The notes below the pieces were generated by a model. The model did not search any database. It was not told the origin of the DNA and was given only the letters and a program-made list of their open reading frames with translations. 59,497 bases of DNA from Selenomonas ruminantium subsp. ruminantium ATCC 12561 (GTDB taxonomy: Bacteria > Bacillota > Negativicutes > Selenomonadales > Selenomonadaceae). The position numbers were made by a program, and so were the translations under genes. Each line of letters starts with the position of its first letter. Positions within the stretch are counted from its first letter, which is position 1. This document shows positions 35,631 through 44,514 of this stretch, one piece after another. The stretch is from positions 1 through 59,497 of the forward strand of contig NZ_AUJE01000025.1 in NCBI RefSeq assembly GCF_000424065.1. Reading direction: 5' to 3'.

Positions 35631-37241
35631 TTAGTTATTGGCCATTTCATTGGCCACGTTTTCTGTACTGGAAACAGCTTCATCAGCAGCTGCCGGTTCA
35701 TTGGCCGCCACCTGCTTTTCTGCCTGTTTAGCAGTTTTTTTCTGTTCTTTTGCCGCCTTGCGTGCTTCACGTTCAGCCTTACGCATTGCTTTAGACTCGT
35801 CTTTAGATGTCTTCTTGGCTTCCGGCGTCAGTTCCAACACCGCATTTTCTGTTACCAAAGCATCTTCCCGAACTTTTTTCAAACGGTTGCCTTCCATCTG
35901 CGAGGCCTTATATTTAGCCACATCAATGTCTACGGGAATACCCATAGCCTTGTCGAGTGCCGCCTTGTTGACGTTATAATTGTAAAGCGCAGTATTGTAA
36001 TTCGTACGTGCTGCCGTCATTTTTTCCGTAGCGTCCATTACGTCAAGGTTGGTACCTACACCGGCAGAATAGCGGACATTGGCGATTTTCAAATCTTCCT
36101 CAGCCTGCTTTACCGCCGTTTCCATTGTGCCGATATTTTTCTCGGCGGCCTGCAAATTCAGGAGTGCCGTACGCACATCGAGCTGAATGGTTTCATCCTG
36201 AGCCTTCAAATTTTCCTGCGCCTTTACCAGGGAAGCCTCCGCATTATGAATGCTGGCAGCCGTTACGCCGTTATCAAAGATATTCCAATTAGCCGCAGCA
36301 CCAAAATACCACGAATTGGAGTGATCTGTCTTAAACTCGTTTTTACCGTTAATTGCCTTGGTCGCAGAAGCCGTAACCGTCGGATACCGGCCAGCTTTAG
36401 CCGTGTTGATGCCAGCTTCAGCCTGTTTTACCGCATAATAGGCAGCAGCTCCATCGGCGCGGTTGTTCAGTGCATAAGCCGTGCAATCTTCCAGATTGAG
36501 GTTATAGGCCGGATGTTTTAATTCATCATCAATTTCCAGTACCGTATCCGTAGGCAGACCAATGACATTGTTCATCGTTGCCACGGCGATATCGTAATTG
36601 TTCTGTGCCGTAGTCAAGGCCTGCTGAGCATTGGCTAAGTTTACCTGCGAGGACAGTACATCGGACTTAGCAACCGTGCCCACACGATACTGGGCGTTAA
36701 CATTGTCCAAATGTTCCTGATAAGCCCGCACGGTATCTTCCTGCACTTTAATCAGGTTCTTGTAGTTCAGGATATTATAGTAATCCGCTGTTGCCTGATA
36801 ACGGACAGCCTGCTTGGTATTTTCCAGCGTAACATCAGCTGAATTCAGGCCATAACCAGCCGCTTCAATGCCACTGCGCAAAGAGAAATTATATAGGGGA
36901 ATCGAGGCTGTAGCGCTATTGCTATAATTCGTTCTGTCCGGACGACCAGTAACCTTATTTACATACTGTTGCGCAAACCCCATTTCATTACCACGGTTAG
37001 CCGAAGAAGACAGTGAAAGCGTCACCCCTGTCTGGCGGCGGTACTTCGACAGATTCCACTTGGCCGCATCCACGTCAGCCAAAGCGCTCTTAATGCTGCG
37101 ATTATTCTCTAGTGCCATCTGTACGGCATCTTCAAGATTCAGCTGTACGGTATTGGCCGCCGAAACAGAACCTGCTGACAAAGTCATCAAGCCCCCCAAA
37201 ACCAAAGCCGTCAGTTTTTTATAAAAATATTTTTTACTCAA
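35631..37241 (-). CDS. tolC: TolC-family outer-membrane efflux protein
   Basis: A 536-residue protein with a signal peptide (about 1-28, SVSA-A) and two TolC repeats of long helices and barrel strands (about 35-440). It ends with an extra tail of about 80 residues that is very rich in Lys/Glu/Ala, then Ala/Glu/Asn. TolC proteins form the outer-membrane duct of tripartite pumps; the RND pump at 47350-51464 could use it. The start is TTG at 37241, with AAGGGGGT upstream. A short GC hairpin with TTTTTC separates it from mlaD. Confidence 0.9.
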   Translation of the reverse strand: MSKKYFYKKLTALVLGGLMTLSAGSVSAANTVQLNLEDAVQMALENNRSIKSALADVDAAKWNLSKYRRQTGVTLSLSSSANRGNEMGFAQQYVNKVTGRPDRTNYSNSATASIPLYNFSLRSGIEAAGYGLNSADVTLENTKQAVRYQATADYYNILNYKNLIKVQEDTVRAYQEHLDNVNAQYRVGTVAKSDVLSSQVNLANAQQALTTAQNNYDIAVATMNNVIGLPTDTVLEIDDELKHPAYNLNLEDCTAYALNNRADGAAAYYAVKQAEAGINTAKAGRYPTVTASATKAINGKNEFKTDHSNSWYFGAAANWNIFDNGVTAASIHNAEASLVKAQENLKAQDETIQLDVRTALLNLQAAEKNIGTMETAVKQAEEDLKIANVRYSAGVGTNLDVMDATEKMTAARTNYNTALYNYNVNKAALDKAMGIPVDIDVAKYKASQMEGNRLKKVREDALVTENAVLELTPEAKKTSKDESKAMRKAEREARKAAKEQKKTAKQAEKQVAANEPAAADEAVSSTENVANEMANN

Positions 37242-37281
37242 GATAATTACCCCCTTAAATGGATTGTACTATAACTATATG

Positions 37282-37299
37282 AAAAAGCCGCCCCGCGGC
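37282..37299 (-). terminator. Possible terminator between mlaD and tolC
   Basis: On the minus strand GCCGC/GCGGC with a 3-base loop is followed by TTTTTC. The stem is only 5 bp but all GC. Confidence 0.5.
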
Positions 37300-37313
37300 C
37301 GAGATTATCCTCA

Positions 37314-38597
37314 TCAGAAATATTGTTTAAGACCAACATAAGCTGCCCGCTTATCATGCTTGTTGACATTTTGCCACTGGCCCATAAGCCAGGTATCATC
37401 CACAAGCTTCAGTTCCGCACCTAAGCGCAGGGAAAAATCATTGACATTATACGCATCTGCTGAAAACTTAAAATTCTTGCCCGCATAAGCATCAAGACCT
37501 AACCCGGCTTCGCCGCGAATTGCCCCGACCCGGACACCGAAGTTGCCCTGCCGCTTACCCAGCTGAAAGTCCACCTTGTTGGTATCGCCTATATCCTCAA
37601 CGCCCAGGTTGAGAAACGGCCCCTGTTCCATGCCTACTGTAAAGCCCATATTGGCATCCCAGTCGCGTTTTTGCCCGCTGTACAAAGCTGACACCTCCGC
37701 ATGGGTTTCAATGGAATCGAGCTGTTTCTTGACATTCTTGGCTTTCTCCGTAAGCTCCCGGGCATTATGTATCGTCGCCTTCACATCTTCGATGGTCTTC
37801 TCATCACCGGCCACCTTGGCAATCCCTTCGGATATAACGCGGATTTTTTCACTGGTCTGCGTGATATTATCCAGCGTAATCCGCAGATTTTCTGCCGTCT
37901 GCGGGTCTGCTCCTACGGTAGCCAGATTGGCCATCATCGCCTCCACAGAATTCATCGTGCGGTTCAAACTGGCCGTCATCAGATTTACATTGGCCAAAGT
38001 CTGATTGATATTGCCCTGATTGGCATTGACCATATTTTCCATAGCTCCGAGCATACCATTGATATGTGCTGTGGTGTCCCGCAGGTTCACCACCATCTGC
38101 ACAATGGACGTCTGAAATGCCTCATTGCCCACGATATTATTCATACTGGCCAGCAAGTCCTGTGCTTGCAGCACCACTTTGCTGATGTTGCGGAACATCT
38201 CGTCCATGCCTTCTTCATCAGTTCCCAGCAGATAATCACCTTCTGCCAAATAACCGTTCTCGCCAGCGCCCGGTGTGATATTGATAAATTTATCGCCCAT
38301 AACCCCGCTGGCTCCGATACTCACCCTGGAGCCCTTTGGAATCTGTACACCATCGTTTATCAGCATCCCTACGGTAACTCCCCGGCCATCATTATCAATG
38401 GAAGTCACCTTGCCTACAGGCACGCCGGACAATCTGACCAAAGATTGTGGTTCAATTCCCACAACCTGATGAAAGCCGGCATAAAGGGTGTAGCCTTTAT
38501 CCCCGCCTAACTTAAAACCACTCAACATGATGACGACGGCAGCTAAAAGTGCCAATCCCGCTAAAGTAAAAGCTCCCACCTTTGCTTCTACACTCAT
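37314..38597 (-). CDS. mlaD: MlaD/MCE-family lipid transport protein
   Basis: A 427-residue protein with an N-terminal membrane helix (about 8-28) and an MCE domain (about 35-115, YAGFHQVVGIEPQSLVRLSGVPVGKV). A helical stretch (about 130-290) follows, and then a C-terminal part with beta-barrel-like strands ending in YVGLKQYF. It is far longer than E. coli MlaD (183). The MCE ring carries phospholipids between membranes. It overlaps mlaF by 4 bases. The C-terminal barrel-like part would let one protein reach the outer membrane, an inference from the sequence. Confidence 0.88.
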   Translation of the reverse strand: MSVEAKVGAFTLAGLALLAAVVIMLSGFKLGGDKGYTLYAGFHQVVGIEPQSLVRLSGVPVGKVTSIDNDGRGVTVGMLINDGVQIPKGSRVSIGASGVMGDKFINITPGAGENGYLAEGDYLLGTDEEGMDEMFRNISKVVLQAQDLLASMNNIVGNEAFQTSIVQMVVNLRDTTAHINGMLGAMENMVNANQGNINQTLANVNLMTASLNRTMNSVEAMMANLATVGADPQTAENLRITLDNITQTSEKIRVISEGIAKVAGDEKTIEDVKATIHNARELTEKAKNVKKQLDSIETHAEVSALYSGQKRDWDANMGFTVGMEQGPFLNLGVEDIGDTNKVDFQLGKRQGNFGVRVGAIRGEAGLGLDAYAGKNFKFSADAYNVNDFSLRLGAELKLVDDTWLMGQWQNVNKHDKRAAYVGLKQYF

Positions 38598-39352
38598 ACC
38601 TGCTGATCATCCCTTTCCGCTGTCTCCGGGCGCAATGTCCTGAAAAATGCCTGCACCCGTTCGTCCTCTATCCGTTGAAATCTTGTCACCGTATCTACAG
38701 CGATAAGTTCCCCTTCGTAAACCATGGCAATCCTGTCGGCAATGCGGCAGGCACTGGCCATATCATGCGTTACGACCACCGAGGTAACCCCCAGCTTTTT
38801 TTGCATATCCACGATAAGCTCGTCAATCTTGGCCGTAGTAATCGGGTCAAGACCAGAGCTGGGTTCATCATAAAAAATGATTTCCGGCTCTATGGCAATG
38901 GCTCTGGCCAATCCCACGCGTTTCTTCATGCCACCGGAAAGCTCCCCGGGCATCTTGTTCTCAACACCAGGAAGTCCCACCAAAGCCAGCTTTTCCCGAA
39001 TAATCCGCTGCACCTCATCTTCCGACAAATTCTTGTGCTCACGCAGGCCAAAGGCCACATTCTCCCCCACAGTCATGGAATCAAAAAGGGCTGAATACTG
39101 AAACACCATGCCCATATTGAGGCGCACCCGGTCTAATTCTTTCTCCGAAAGATGCGTGGTTTCCTGCCCACCAATATAAATTTCTCCGCTATCAGGACGG
39201 ATAAGCCCCACCAGCAGCTGCAAAAGCGTGCTCTTGCCGGAACCAGAACCGCCGATCACCGCAAGCGTTTCCCCTTTTTTTATGGTGAGACTCACATCAT
39301 GCAGGGCATATTTGCCATCGTAGACCTTACATACATTCGCCAATCGTATCAT
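38594..39352 (-). CDS. mlaF: Phospholipid ABC transporter ATPase MlaF
   Basis: A 252-residue ATPase: Walker A GGSGSGKST (about 33-41), signature LSGGMKKRV, Walker B IIFYDEPSSGLDP and switch His VVTHDM. The LSGGM variant and the FYDEPSSGLDP motif are typical of MCE-associated ATPases. RBS GGAGG lies about 7 bases before ATG. It powers MlaE-MlaD. Confidence 0.94.
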   Translation of the reverse strand: MIRLANVCKVYDGKYALHDVSLTIKKGETLAVIGGSGSGKSTLLQLLVGLIRPDSGEIYIGGQETTHLSEKELDRVRLNMGMVFQYSALFDSMTVGENVAFGLREHKNLSEDEVQRIIREKLALVGLPGVENKMPGELSGGMKKRVGLARAIAIEPEIIFYDEPSSGLDPITTAKIDELIVDMQKKLGVTSVVVTHDMASACRIADRIAMVYEGELIAVDTVTRFQRIEDERVQAFFRTLRPETAERDDQQV

Positions 39353-39376
39353 ATTATCCTCCTGCCAGTCTTTATT

Positions 39377-40141
39377 TTAATACAAAATAAAGGTCAGCAC
39401 GGCATTCAAGATAAAAATTACAATAATCGAAGTCACCACTGTACGCGTGGTGGCTTTACCAACCCCCTCGGCTCCGGCAGGACAATGCAGGCCATAATAA
39501 CAGCCCAGCACGGCAATGACATTGCCAAAGAAGATGGCCTTAATCATGCCTCCTGTAAGGTCAAAAACCTCAGCAAAGGTATGAATGGAATTGATATAAC
39601 TATAGGAACTGATGCCGGAATAATACACCGCCACCAGATATCCGCCCAACACGCCGATTACATCCCCAAACACGGTTAATATCGGCACGACCATCATACA
39701 GGCCAGCATCCGTGGCACAATCAGGTAATTGACCGGACTTACCGCCATGACCCGCAGGGCATCAATCTGCTCTGTAACCTTCATCGTGGAAATCTCTGCG
39801 GTAATCGCAGCCCCCACTCGTCCGGCACAGACCACCCCCACCAGTACCGGCCCCAGTTCGCGTCCAATGGCAATGGAAATGATCCCGCCAACAGTGCTCT
39901 GGGCTCCAAAACGAATCAATATATCAGCCGTCTGCAAGGCAAACACCGCCCCCGTAAAGAGCAGGGTCAGACTCACAATCAACAAGGAGTCCACGCCTAA
40001 ATGGGACATCTGCGCCAATATATGCTTTACTCTGGGTTTAGTGAACAACTCCAATATGGTTTCACGGTAAAGAAGCACAATGGTGCCAAATTCAGATAGG
40101 CGTGCAATTACCCAAGCGCCCAGCCATTCCAAAAATCGCAT
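39377..40141 (-). CDS. mlaE: MlaE-family permease
   Basis: A 254-residue permease with about five or six helices and the family signatures GRVGAAITAEISTMKVTEQIDAL and TGGMIKAIFFG. It forms the membrane part of the Mla phospholipid system with MlaF and MlaD. It is the first gene of the minus-strand outer-membrane cluster, after a 390-base region with divergent promoters. There is no mlaA, mlaB or mlaC in the window. Confidence 0.94.
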   Translation of the reverse strand: MRFLEWLGAWVIARLSEFGTIVLLYRETILELFTKPRVKHILAQMSHLGVDSLLIVSLTLLFTGAVFALQTADILIRFGAQSTVGGIISIAIGRELGPVLVGVVCAGRVGAAITAEISTMKVTEQIDALRVMAVSPVNYLIVPRMLACMMVVPILTVFGDVIGVLGGYLVAVYYSGISSYSYINSIHTFAEVFDLTGGMIKAIFFGNVIAVLGCYYGLHCPAGAEGVGKATTRTVVTSIIVIFILNAVLTFILY

Positions 40142-40190
40142 TCCATATGCCCCCCTTCACCTGCATTTATCGCCATTTCGCCACTCTTTG

Positions 40191-40219
40191 ATTGTAACAG
40201 GCAAAAGACAATTAGTAAA
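40191..40219 (-). promoter_or_regulatory. Candidate promoter of mlaE-mlaF-mlaD
   Basis: Minus strand TTTACT (40219-40214), 17-base spacer, TACAAT (40196-40191), about 50 bases before the mlaE ATG. The rest of the 40142-40393 stretch is AT-rich with no gene seen. Confidence 0.5.
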
Positions 40220-40393
40220 TATAAGTGTACTATTTTTTTTTCAAAATTTCAACCCATTTTGAAACAGTTACTGACTGTCTCAGCACCGCTCAGATCTCCA
40301 CAATAATCAACATATATCCCGATGAGAAATACCTTTTTCCTTTTAGTGTTTCAACGCTCCCAGCCATTTTTGACATTTTTTCTCCACCAGTAG

Positions 40394-40422
40394 TAGACAT
40401 GTACACCAAAGAATGTTACAAT
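40394..40422 (+). promoter_or_regulatory. Promoter of the DAACS symporter
   Basis: TAGACA (40394-40399), 17-base spacer, TACAAT (40417-40422). The leader would be about 100 bases. Confidence 0.7.
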
Positions 40423-40446
40423 GTAAACATCATAAATCGCGCAACG

Positions 40447-40486
40447 AAGCCGCATGTCATATCCCCTGAGGTTATGCATGCGGCTT
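40447..40486 (+). promoter_or_regulatory. Hairpin in the DAACS leader
   Basis: AAGCCGCATG (40447-40456) pairs perfectly with CATGCGGCTT (40477-40486), loop 20 bases. It is followed by TTCTGTGT, so it is a weak terminator at best. It lies inside the leader, about 46 bases before the start codon. Confidence 0.45.
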
Positions 40487-40532
40487 TCTGTGTCAGTAAA
40501 CGGTTTGAACAAATGATATGGGAGGATTATTT

Positions 40533-41810
40533 ATGTCAGAAAACAAACACAGCAGCCTCGACAGGCTGGGTCTATGGATTCTCGGCGCCACCGTTCTGGG
40601 TGCTGTCACCGGCCTGATTCTGGGGAAAGACGCGCAGATGTTCGCACCTTTGGGCAATCTTTTTATGCAGCTAATCAAGATGATTGTTGTTCCCTTAGTT
40701 TTCTTTTCGCTGATTGGCGGTGCTGCCTCTCTGGGCAGATCCGGCAGTGCGGGAAAAATCGGACTCTTGACATTTGGCTACTATGGAATCACTACGGCCG
40801 TGGCTGTGGCACTCGGCCTTGCTGCCAGTGAATTCTTCCAGCCGGGCCGCGGCATTGAAATGGCCGCTCTGTCGGATGCCGCCATTCAGGTAGACCATAT
40901 CGAGGAAAGCACACAGATTCCCGGTTTTTGGGAAACGGTAACGGGATTTGTACCTGCCAATCCCTTCCAGGCACTCGTAGAAGGCAATATCCTGCAGATT
41001 ATCACCTTCGCCCTGTTTATGGGCTTTGCCGCCACTTATCTGGAAGAACACAAGAAAACCTATGTGCTGAACTTCTTTAACTACCTGACGGAATTATTCA
41101 TCAAGGTCATGATGGGTATCATGTATGCAGCCCCCATCGGCGTATTCTGTCTGATGGCCGATGCCACCGGCACCTTTGGTTATGCAATGCTCACCAAGAT
41201 TCTCTATCTGATTCTCCTCTACGCAATAGTACTGGCCATCGTTACCTATGGCATGATTGGCGGTTCCGTAGCACTGTTCTCTCGCTGCACCACTTATAAG
41301 CAGTTCTTTAAGAGCATGTGGAAAGTCCAGATTTTTGCCTTCTCTACAGCCTCCTCCATTGCTACCCTGCCGCTGAATATGAACACGGCCACCACAGAAC
41401 TAGGGGTATCCAAGGAAACCACTTCCTTTGCTCTGCCGCTGGGCGCCACCATCAACATGAACGGCAATGCCGCCTATTATGCGATGGCCGCAACCTTTAT
41501 CGCGCAGATGTATGGCATGGAACTTTCCCTGCCCCAGTACATTGCCATCATCATCACGAGCACTTTGGGTGCTGTTGGCCAGGCAGGCGTTCCTGGTCCA
41601 ACCCTGCTCGTCGTTGCCGTACTGGTTTCTGCCGGCATCCCCATCGAGGCTCTGCCTATCCTCTTTGGCGTAGACCGCATCTTTGATATGCTGCGCACCG
41701 CAGTCAATATCACCGGTGATGCCGCCTGTGCCACTATCGTGGACAGATTCCGTGAACCTAGCGCCCCCTCTGCAAAAGATGAATCCTTAGCTCCTACAGC
41801 CGAGCATTAA
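40533..41810 (+). CDS. Dicarboxylate/amino acid:cation symporter (DAACS family)
   Basis: A 425-residue membrane protein of the GltP/DctA family. The first hairpin loop reads FSTASSIATLP, the seventh helix NMNGNA (usually NMDGTA), the second loop GQAGVPGP, and the eighth helix DRIFDMLRTAVNITGDA. It imports acidic substrates with Na+ or H+. The Asn replacing Asp in the NMDGT motif and Asn in place of Thr suggest altered ion or substrate preference. The start at 40533 has GGAGG 7 bases upstream. It is a single plus-strand gene between minus-strand operons. Confidence 0.9.
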   Translation: MSENKHSSLDRLGLWILGATVLGAVTGLILGKDAQMFAPLGNLFMQLIKMIVVPLVFFSLIGGAASLGRSGSAGKIGLLTFGYYGITTAVAVALGLAASEFFQPGRGIEMAALSDAAIQVDHIEESTQIPGFWETVTGFVPANPFQALVEGNILQIITFALFMGFAATYLEEHKKTYVLNFFNYLTELFIKVMMGIMYAAPIGVFCLMADATGTFGYAMLTKILYLILLYAIVLAIVTYGMIGGSVALFSRCTTYKQFFKSMWKVQIFAFSTASSIATLPLNMNTATTELGVSKETTSFALPLGATINMNGNAAYYAMAATFIAQMYGMELSLPQYIAIIITSTLGAVGQAGVPGPTLLVVAVLVSAGIPIEALPILFGVDRIFDMLRTAVNITGDAACATIVDRFREPSAPSAKDESLAPTAEH

Positions 41811-41827
41811 TTCATTACCCCATAAAC

Positions 41828-41886
41828 AAAAATCCCCTCACAGCTAAGCGGCAATCCTGCCATTCAACTGTCAAGGGGATTTTTTC
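41828..41886. terminator. Bidirectional terminator between convergent genes
   Basis: AAAAATCCCCT (41828-41838) pairs with AGGGGATTTTT (41874-41884) around a 35-base insert with a small inner stem (GGCA/TGCC). It serves the symporter on the plus strand and the metal cluster on the minus strand. Confidence 0.65.
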
Positions 41887-41895
41887 GTTATGCAG

Positions 41896-42378
41896 TTAAA
41901 TTCGTTTTGCCGCCTGTTCAGCCAGCTGCTGTTCAATCGCTGCAAGTTTTGGTTTCAGCTTATCCCCATCATAAAGGATAAGCAATGAACCAGTCACAAC
42001 ATTTATACAGGCAGATTTTACGCCTGAAAAAGACTTGATGTATTCCTCCAATGGCTGCTGCCACTGCGGATTGGCCGCCAGCAGACTGCTGCGCAGGCGC
42101 ACCCTGCCGGGCACATAGGCGTCTACCTGAAAGCTGTCCACCAGTTCCTGCAATGGCTCAGCAGCTTTTTTCTCGGCATTGGACTTACAGCCAAAGAGTC
42201 TGCACGCATCGGCTTTCATCTTCTTATGATGCTGCCAGCCGTGGAAGAACGTCAATGCCGCCCAGGCAATGCCGAAGCCGGCATGAAGATTTTTCCCCGC
42301 CCACAAGGTCGCAATGGTTCCCACAGATGCCACGGTAAGTGGCAGACCTAAAGGTAAATTCTTCAAATCACACTGCAT
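41896..42378 (-). CDS. Small membrane protein with degenerate HMA-like domain
   Basis: A 160-residue protein. Two hydrophobic helices (about 10-28 and 32-48) are followed by a His/Lys-rich loop (FFHGWQHHKK, about 44-53). A domain with VPGRVRLRS (about 89-97) and INVVTGSLLILYD (about 125-137) follows. The second domain is shared by the proteins at 44511 and 45174 and fits the HMA_2-like family. It has no CxxC metal site. It is last in the P-ATPase operon, 21 bases after the ATPase stop. A role in metal handling at a membrane is inferred. Confidence 0.7.
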   Translation of the reverse strand: MQCDLKNLPLGLPLTVASVGTIATLWAGKNLHAGFGIAWAALTFFHGWQHHKKMKADACRLFGCKSNAEKKAAEPLQELVDSFQVDAYVPGRVRLRSSLLAANPQWQQPLEEYIKSFSGVKSACINVVTGSLLILYDGDKLKPKLAAIEQQLAEQAAKRI

Positions 42379-42399
42379 ATTAATCCCTCTTTTCCAGCG

Positions 42400-44514
42400 T
42401 TATGCTGCCCGGCGATTGCGAGCAAAGAAACCTTGCTTGCTGCTGTTCAATATCCGGCAGCTGTTAAGCACAACAGCCAGTGTAGCCGTATTATGAATCA
42501 CGGCCGCCCAAAGCGGGCTGATTTTGCCCAAAGCGCCTAAAAGCATGGCCGAGGAATTGACCAGAATGGTGGCCATGAAGTTCTGATGCACCAATTCCAT
42601 CGTACGGCGTCCGAGCTGCAGGGTTTCAATCAGACGTTCCGGGTCTTCGGAGTGAATGGTCACAGCCGAGGATTCGGCGGCGATATCCGTCTGCCGCCCG
42701 CCTAAGGACACGCCCACATCGGAGAAGGCCAGTGCCGGCGCATCGTTGATGCCATCGCCGACCATCATGACCGTACCACGCTGCTTGAGCTTGTTGACAT
42801 AATGGCTCTTGTCCTCCGGCAGGATTTCTGCATGATAGGAGTCGATATCCATGTTATGGGCCACTTCGGCAGCTACTTCCTTGCTGTCACCCGTGAGCAT
42901 GACAATTTCATCTACACCATGACGGCGCATCTGATTCAGCGTCTTTTTCATCTTCGGACGGATGGGGTCTTCGATGCCGATGACACCAACGAGTTCCTTA
43001 TCGCGGGCTACATAGAGCAGATTCTTGAAGGCCAGACCGTCAGCCAGCCCCTGGGTATCCTCAATACCGTTTTCCCGCAGGAATTTCAGGCTGCCGACAC
43101 GAATCAGGCCGCCCTTATACCCTTCAAAGTCAGGCACCTTGGCCTGCATGCCACGCGCCACAATGGTCTTGGAAGATGTATGCTGAGGAGACGTCCATTC
43201 CTGCGCCTCCACATATTTCTGAATGGCTACCGCCAGCGGATGAACGGAATGCTGCTCGGCGGAAGATGCCAAGAGAATCATTTCCTTTTCCTCTACGCCC
43301 TTAGCGGTTTTGACAAAGGCAATCTGTGGAATGCCTACCGTGAGCGTGCCGGTCTTATCGAGCACGACCGTATCGGTTTCGGCCAGGGCTTCGATATAGT
43401 TGCCGCCCTTGACGAGAATACCGCGCTTGGCCGCCGCACCGATGGCCGCCGACATCGCCGTAGCCGTGGACAGCTTGAGCCCGCAGGAGAAGTCGATAAA
43501 CAGGAGGTTCAGTACGCGCTGCCAATCGCGGGTAGCACCATAGACGATACCTGCACCGATAAAGGAAACCGGCACGAGGAAATTAGCCATCTTGTCGGCA
43601 AAGTTCTGCACCGGTGCCTTGCGGTTTTGGGCTTCTTCCACCAAATGGACGATATGGGCAAGGCTCGTGTCCTTACCAACCTTTTCGACCTTGATAATCA
43701 GTTCACCGGCCTCAACCACACTGCCGGCATAAACAGGCGAATCCGTATGCTTCATGGCCGGATTGGATTCACCGGTAATGGAGGCCTGATTAACCGCGGC
43801 ATCACCACTGATTACCCGGCCGTCCACGACGATTTTTTCACCGGTATGAGCCGCAATGGTATCGCCGACCTTGACCTGTTCCACGGGTACTTTGCGCTCG
43901 ACCTCGCCTTCGACCAGCCATACATAACGCTGGTCAAGAGATAAAAGCCCTGAGATATGGGTGCGGGCCTTTTCGGCGGCATAGCTTGTGAGCATTTCTG
44001 CACCATTGGACAGCGCCAACAGCGTCAGACTGGATTCGGGCTTGCCCGCCAGCACCGAGGCGATAACGGCCGTAGCCGTCAGGGTATCGGCATTGGGCTG
44101 ATGGTCTTTGACCACGCCGCTCACGCCGTTTTGGATAAACTTCCGGGCAATACCCAGCACCAGCAGGCTGCGCAAAATCTTGCTGCCAACAAAGAGCTGC
44201 GGCGAAGTGCGCTTTAAGACTTCCATCGCCGCAAAGCCCGCCAGGGAAATCACGGCATCCCGGCGGTATTCGGCCAGCCGTTCAGATGGCGTAATGGCCG
44301 CTTCCTGCAGACGCTTTACGGTTTCAATCAGCATTTTTTGGATTTCCTGCAGCTGATAAGCCGTCATCTGTCGTTTATACCAGATATGCACCTTGCGTTC
44401 ATCCACCGTCACCGCGATGATATTGCGGTTGCGGCGGATTTTGGCGGCAAGCTTGGCCCGTTCTTCACGGTTCAGTGCCGCCTGCAGGTGAAAATAACAA
44501 TTTCCGTACATCAT
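42400..44514 (-). CDS. P1B-type metal-transporting ATPase with S-C-G motif
   Basis: A 704-residue P-type ATPase. The N-terminal 65 residues are a degenerate HMA-like domain without CxxC. Signature motifs are TGES (247-250), DKTGTLT (386-392), an HP motif (HSVHPLAV), and GDGINDAPAL. In the metal-binding helix the usual Cys-Pro pair is replaced by F-S-C-G-L-K (342-347). This fits the less common P1B subgroups linked to iron, such as P1B-6. The start at 44514 (ATGA overlapping the previous stop) is chosen because AGGGTGG lies 8 bases upstream. It lies among three HMA-like genes. The substrate is not proven. Confidence 0.85.
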   Translation of the reverse strand: MMYGNCYFHLQAALNREERAKLAAKIRRNRNIIAVTVDERKVHIWYKRQMTAYQLQEIQKMLIETVKRLQEAAITPSERLAEYRRDAVISLAGFAAMEVLKRTSPQLFVGSKILRSLLVLGIARKFIQNGVSGVVKDHQPNADTLTATAVIASVLAGKPESSLTLLALSNGAEMLTSYAAEKARTHISGLLSLDQRYVWLVEGEVERKVPVEQVKVGDTIAAHTGEKIVVDGRVISGDAAVNQASITGESNPAMKHTDSPVYAGSVVEAGELIIKVEKVGKDTSLAHIVHLVEEAQNRKAPVQNFADKMANFLVPVSFIGAGIVYGATRDWQRVLNLLFIDFSCGLKLSTATAMSAAIGAAAKRGILVKGGNYIEALAETDTVVLDKTGTLTVGIPQIAFVKTAKGVEEKEMILLASSAEQHSVHPLAVAIQKYVEAQEWTSPQHTSSKTIVARGMQAKVPDFEGYKGGLIRVGSLKFLRENGIEDTQGLADGLAFKNLLYVARDKELVGVIGIEDPIRPKMKKTLNQMRRHGVDEIVMLTGDSKEVAAEVAHNMDIDSYHAEILPEDKSHYVNKLKQRGTVMMVGDGINDAPALAFSDVGVSLGGRQTDIAAESSAVTIHSEDPERLIETLQLGRRTMELVHQNFMATILVNSSAMLLGALGKISPLWAAVIHNTATLAVVLNSCRILNSSKQGFFARNRRAA

